In this document: positions 59,949-64,000 of the stretch, piece by piece
Numbering within the stretch: position 1 is the first letter of the stretch
How the letters are laid out: every line of letters begins with the position of its first letter
DNA from: Eleusine coracana subsp. coracana
Lineage: Eukaryota > Streptophyta > Magnoliopsida > Poales > Poaceae
DNA: 64,000 bases
NCBI GenBank assembly: GCA_032690845.1
Contig: CM064427.1
Span: 4,289,501 to 4,353,500, forward strand
Reading direction: 5' to 3'
Notes under the pieces: model-generated
Seen by the model: only the letters and a program-made list of their open reading frames with translations
Databases searched by the model: none
Told to the model about the DNA's origin: nothing
Position numbers and translations under genes: made by a program

Positions 59949-62321
59949 TCACCAGTAATCACCACAGGAGCAAACCCCATCTCTGAAATGGTGAAATCTT
60001 GACGCATCCCTAACCACAATCAACCTCTGTGTCACCTTAGATATATACTTGGTGGCGTCGTGGCAGTCCAAGCAGACCCTAAGGTTCTTGATGATCCTGA
60101 TCTCTGTCCCTGGCTCTGTACTGAGCAACCCAAAGGCAATGGCTAACTTCTCGCTGTGCACCTTCACCATATGTTCTTTCTCTTCCTCCTCAACATCATA
60201 CAATGCAACCTCTGTCACTGGTCGGTACCCAGCTTCAACCATCTTTGCAGTTAACTCCTCTAGGTACGAGTAAATGGCTTCTGACTGTGGGTGGATACGG
60301 TCACCAGCCATGAAAACATGTGGTTTGTCACCTATCTCAATGAGAGTACAGCCCGGTGTCTTCACAAGATTCCTGTTCTTAGCCTCCTGCCTCACTAGAG
60401 CTGCTTCAGAGTAATGCTTCTTCGATGTGTACAGATTAGAAAGGAGCACATAGTAGCCTGTGTTTGCTGGGTCTAGTTCAAACAACTTCTCGGATGCCAA
60501 TTTTGCAAGGTCGCTATCTTTGTGGACCATGCAAGCACCAAGAAGCGCCCCCCACACACCAGGTCCAACTGCACTCTTGGGGAATTCAGAGATGAGCTCA
60601 AAAGCTTCCTGCAACTTGCCAGCCCGGCCAAGGAGGTCCACCATACATGTGCAATGCTCAATACCTGGACTGATCCTGTACTCATTAGTCATCACATGGA
60701 AGGCTTCCCGACCTTCCTCAACCAAACCTCCATGGCTGCATGCGTAGAGGACCGATAGGAAGGTGGAACTTGTTGGAAGAATGTGTGCATCCAACATGTC
60801 CTTGTAGAGCTTCAAAGCTTCAGCACCCTGGCCATGGAGGCCATATCCAGATATCATCGCATTCCAGGAGACTACGTTCTTGTTATCCATTCTGTCAAAG
60901 ATGCTCCGAGCTTCAGCAATGCTTCCACACTTGGCATACATATCAATGAGTGCTGTCATGACGTAGACATTGAGCTCAAGGTTCTCCTCAGCGATGATCT
61001 TGTGAACCCACTTTCCCATGGACAAAGCTCCAAGCTGTGCACAGGCCGAGAGAGTACTTGAAATGGTGATAGGGTTTGGCTGCACATTGAGCGCTTGCAT
61101 TTTCTGGAAAAGTGCAACTGCCATCTCCGTCAAGCCATTCTGTGCATATCCGGATATCATTGCGTTCCATGATTCCATGGTCTTCTCTGGCATTGTATCA
61201 AATATGCTCCTTGCAGACTCCATATCATTTAATCTACAGTACACAGTGGTAAGTGATGTGGATACCAGAGCATCTGCATCAAACCTGTACTTCACAACAA
61301 GTGCATGTAAGCATCGAGCAAGCATCTCATGTCCGAATGGACTGTAGACAGGAATCACTGCCACCAAGGTACTTGAATTTGGCCTCCAGCCCGAAGCTGA
61401 CAACTCTTTGAACAGCTCCACGGACGATTCAACCATGCCATTCACCGAGTAACCTGAGATCAGAGCATTGTAAGCAACCAAATCCGGTTCACCCATCCTG
61501 TAAAAGAGACGGCGTGCACACTCCATATCCCCGTACTTGGCATACAACGAAATCAGCCCAGTCACAACATGTCCGTGGTCTGTCAGTCCACACTTAACCC
61601 CGAAACCATGAACACACTTCCCAGTCCATATATCTGCCACCTCCACTGCCGCTGGTAGGACAGATGCAAGGGTGGTTGCATCCGGGCGGACTGAGTCTGC
61701 ATCCACCATCCGCACGAACGCCTCCAGAGCTTCGGAACCGGACAGTCCAGCAAGCAGTGTGTTCCAGAGGACAGTGTCCGGTGACGTCACCGCGTCGAAC
61801 ACCCTGCGTGCATCGTCAACCCTCGATAGCTTGAAATAAAGCTTGGCCAAAGCTGATGCCACGAACGTGTCCGTCGCGTACCCGGCGACCACGGCGAGAG
61901 CGTGCAGAGAGCGGGCGGAAGCGGCGGTAGAAGGAGGTGCTGCATCTCCGCGGGAGCAAGAAGAGGAGAGCGCGGTGGCGGCGAAGGCGAAGGAGAACGA
62001 GTCCGGAGAGGGGAAGATGAGGTGCGGGCGGAAAGAAGGGAGCGAGCGGAGGAGCGCGTTGCGAAGGAAGCGGTCGGGTCGGGGGAAGGCGCCGAAGAGG
62101 CGGAGGAGGTGGGCGGGCGGGGCGCGGAGCGAAGCGTAGCGGAGCAGGAGCGCGGTGGTCTGGACCGGATCGAGCGCGTAGTGGCCGGAGGCGAGAGATA
62201 CGGCGAGGAGCTGGTCGAGGTGGCGGAGTGTGGAGGAGAGCGCGATGAGGCGGAGGTACGAGCGGCGGAGAGCGCCGGCGGCGTCAGCGAGCGGGGGGAG
62301 CACGAGGCGGGGAGGCGGCAT
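59949..62321 (-). CDS. PPR protein, PLS class with DYW deaminase domain
   Basis: Organelle RNA-editing factor type: PPR repeats choose the site and the DYW domain is a cytidine deaminase. The single exon starts at ATG 62321 (MPPPRLVLPPLADAAG) and ends at TAA or equivalent at 59949, 790 aa. The first 130 residues are Ala/Leu/Arg/Ser-rich and could target an organelle. About fourteen repeats follow (VLWNTLLAGLSG, LISLYAKYGDMECAR, VVSWNAMISGYGLHG), then E/E+ motifs, a PG-box-like EAGYRPVTE, the zinc signature HSEKLA (H at 722), CLDC (750-753) and the terminal CSCGDYW. All catalytic residues are present. Length and order resemble At4g30700 (from memory). 5' coding GC is very high, typical for grasses. 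Confidence 0.93.
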   Translation of the reverse strand: MPPPRLVLPPLADAAGALRRSYLRLIALSSTLRHLDQLLAVSLASGHYALDPVQTTALLLRYASLRAPPAHLLRLFGAFPRPDRFLRNALLRSLPSFRPHLIFPSPDSFSFAFAATALSSSCSRGDAAPPSTAASARSLHALAVVAGYATDTFVASALAKLYFKLSRVDDARRVFDAVTSPDTVLWNTLLAGLSGSEALEAFVRMVDADSVRPDATTLASVLPAAVEVADIWTGKCVHGFGVKCGLTDHGHVVTGLISLYAKYGDMECARRLFYRMGEPDLVAYNALISGYSVNGMVESSVELFKELSASGWRPNSSTLVAVIPVYSPFGHEMLARCLHALVVKYRFDADALVSTSLTTVYCRLNDMESARSIFDTMPEKTMESWNAMISGYAQNGLTEMAVALFQKMQALNVQPNPITISSTLSACAQLGALSMGKWVHKIIAEENLELNVYVMTALIDMYAKCGSIAEARSIFDRMDNKNVVSWNAMISGYGLHGQGAEALKLYKDMLDAHILPTSSTFLSVLYACSHGGLVEEGREAFHVMTNEYRISPGIEHCTCMVDLLGRAGKLQEAFELISEFPKSAVGPGVWGALLGACMVHKDSDLAKLASEKLFELDPANTGYYVLLSNLYTSKKHYSEAALVRQEAKNRNLVKTPGCTLIEIGDKPHVFMAGDRIHPQSEAIYSYLEELTAKMVEAGYRPVTEVALYDVEEEEKEHMVKVHSEKLAIAFGLLSTEPGTEIRIIKNLRVCLDCHDATKYISKVTQRLIVVRDASRFHHFRDGVCSCGDYW

Positions 62322-63373
62322 GTCGCTGGCTCCCCTCCCGCGGCCGTGCGCGGCGGCGTGGGTGGGCGGCAGCTAGTCGTGTGGTTCGAAGGAATGAAAG
62401 AGAGCCGTCCGATCGATGATGAACGGGTTAAACAAAAGAAGAGGAATCAACACTGGGAGTAGTACAAGGAAAAGCTTCATTTCAAAAAATAAAATACATG
62501 TGTTAGAACATCAGATGAATTTTACTATGTTCTACACTCTCTACTCTTGATTTTTTTCTTCTTCTTTTTGGATAATATATATATATATATTCTATATTGA
62601 TTTATTACTTCACGTTGGGAATTAGGATCAAGACTATGGCGGTTACAGCTGCATCGCGGATTAATTTTGATGAACAGTTTGGTTGACATGAATTTGATTT
62701 ACATTACCCCTTTATTTGAGCACGCCCTTCAGAGAATTCCTAGCCCACTGGTCCAGTATTGTGTATTTGTGTGTGAGCTTGCAAGGCAGAGCATCACTCC
62801 ATCCATCCTATCTTGTTTATTACTGTACGTTGCTTAGCTCAATTTCTCAAATTTGAGCTATACGACGTCAATAAAAAAGTCAATCAGAGGAAAAATGTTC
62901 ATAGATTACACAAAAGAAAGTTCGGGTTAACTAACACAGGTCTCAGGCGCAACCTTATGAGTTTTGACCAGATTTTGCACATGCAAAAATCTAAGAAATT
63001 TCCAGGCGACCGACCATAGGCCTCATGCTCAGCAAGTACTAGATTACAAATCAAAGCTTACCGGCATAGCCAGGTCGCTTTCATGTCATTGAGAAGTCAA
63101 CTCAAGGCATCACTGCACGCTTTGTGCATATTAATCTGGACAATTTGTTTTAGACTTTGCACAAGGGAACACCTGAGTTAAAGAACCAAATAACTTTTTT
63201 CCGCTTCTCATTCCGGTCCTGAAACATAAATACAACTGGAGCAACCTAATGGGTGTCACATTTACAGGGTGGGGATCAGGCCTCCTACAGAGACGAGGAG
63301 CTTCACTTATTCCTCAGACACAATCTTTACAGCAGCTTCCCTATTCAGGGAATGGCCAAATGAGGCAAGTCGC
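62322..63373. other. Spacer, promoter of the DYW gene and 3' flank of the edge gene
   Basis: Contains an (AT)n microsatellite at about 62573-62592. The right half probably includes the 3' UTR of the minus-strand gene that enters from the edge. Confidence 0.4.
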
Positions 63374-63945
63374 TCAGTTCTCAGAATCTTCTGGTATCTT
63401 GAAGAGAAACTGTGGTAGCGAGGCGATGCGAGGGAGGTTCGTCAGCAGCTCCCCAAAAGAATCCTTCCTGGACATGGCTGGCGGCTCAGAGGCACCTGTA
63501 GTTTTCCTTGTTGATGCTGAACTAAATTCATCGTCAGAACCATCTGAAGCCTCCACACCAATACTATCACTGTCATTTGGCTCAGGCTTTGGCTTAACAA
63601 CTGGCACTGCATCTTTCTGAATCAAACAGCAAAGCGAGTCAACCCTTGCCATCAGTGATTTCTCATCAGAGGCCGACACCGGTGGGCCTTGCGTGTCACC
63701 TAGAAGATACTGAGCAATCTCCTCCAGAGTCTCTTTGGTTGGCACCTCACTGTTGGCCAATGCCGCATTGCCTGAAGTAATCTGCTCAGAGATGCAGTTA
63801 CCCAGATGGTTTACTAAATCATCTACTGACATCGACGGTCTAAGCCCAGGCACCTTCAATTGACTCCACCAGTGGGGAATATTGAATTCTGGAACAGGAC
63901 CATTTACACTTCTGCTGACAGCTTGCATGCCTACAGCACTGACTC
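63374..63945 (-). CDS. Last exon of an unrecognised gene (partial)
   Basis: An acceptor TTTTGCAG (minus strand) precedes the exon at 63945, which reads in frame GVSAVGMQAVSRSVNGPVPE to a stop at 63374, about 190 residues. It has a PHWWSQLKVPGLRP phrase, an acidic/Ser-rich stretch (EPNDSDSIGVEASDGSDDE) and a terminal LPRIASLPQFLFKIPEDSEN. The low-complexity acidic/serine content would fit a nuclear or regulatory protein, but I do not recognise the family. The remaining exons lie right of the window. Confidence 0.7.
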
Positions 63946-64000
63946 CTGCAAAATGTCCAAGGGATTAGAAAAAAAAAATCATCCAAGTATCTGCTGATGT

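Noticed and set aside
1..64000. CRISPR array, bacterial operon or organelle insertion
   Set aside because: No spacer-repeat array, no bacterial-type gene packing and no rRNA or plastid/mitochondrial gene block seen.
1..64000. LTR retrotransposon
   Set aside because: No paired LTRs, primer-binding site, or gag/pol/integrase motifs recognised; the RT and RNase H pieces are LINE-type.

Overview
The window is nuclear DNA from a grass (Poaceae). The evidence is GC-rich intron-poor genes beside long AT-rich spacers, Stowaway MITEs with CTCCCTCCGT-type ends, Tourist-like elements with TTA/TAA duplications, CACTA elements carrying TTTGCCGTGTGCC-type subterminal repeats, tRNA-derived SINEs and truncated LINEs. 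No LTR retrotransposon was recognised, so this looks like gene-rich euchromatin. From memory, the order GPX / LRR kinases / serine carboxypeptidase resembles a segment of rice chromosome 6 short arm; this was not checked, and the species is not determined.

Layout. 1-3 kb: a 190-bp tandem repeat, a Helitron 3' end abutting a dead LINE, and a possible terminal exon of an upstream gene. 3-4.4 kb: an HCT-like BAHD acyltransferase (-) with an in-frame TAG. 4.5-10.2 kb: transposon-rich spacer with two short LINEs with target duplications and one 1.39-kb CACTA element. 10.2-12.3 kb: single-exon E-class PPR gene (+) with no usable ATG at its 5' end. 13.0-19.1 kb: plastid-type glutathione peroxidase (+, six exons) whose introns hold a hAT element, a Stowaway and a 756-bp DNA transposon. 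20.0-35.5 kb: three non-RD LRR receptor kinases (one +, two -), all with one phase-1 intron at the kinase APE motif. 40.1-46.6 kb: serine carboxypeptidase (-, ten exons) damaged at two of its three catalytic residues. 49.5-58.7 kb: augmin subunit 3 (AUG3/HAUS3, +, 18 exons, 617 aa). 59.9-62.3 kb: DYW-class PPR gene (-). 63.4 kb to the edge: last exon of an unrecognised gene (-).

The genes are ordinary independent plant units, not a pathway cluster. The only related set is the receptor-kinase group: non-RD kinases of this kind often act in pathogen sensing, and the two minus-strand members share promoter blocks (a TTGGCGCCAA palindrome beside a TTGAC W-box core and a common 5' leader block). 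One of them has gained two leucine-rich repeats by an exact 144-bp duplication.

I found no convincing undescribed system. The strongest leads are the carboxypeptidase with both Ser- and Asp-site lesions, the BAHD gene with one stop, the PPR gene with a GTG where an ATG is expected, the recent LRR duplication, and two ~700-bp Tourist-bounded elements with GC-rich interiors. Exon boundaries were placed by hand from GT/AG sites, phase and family conservation; no alignment or expression data were available.
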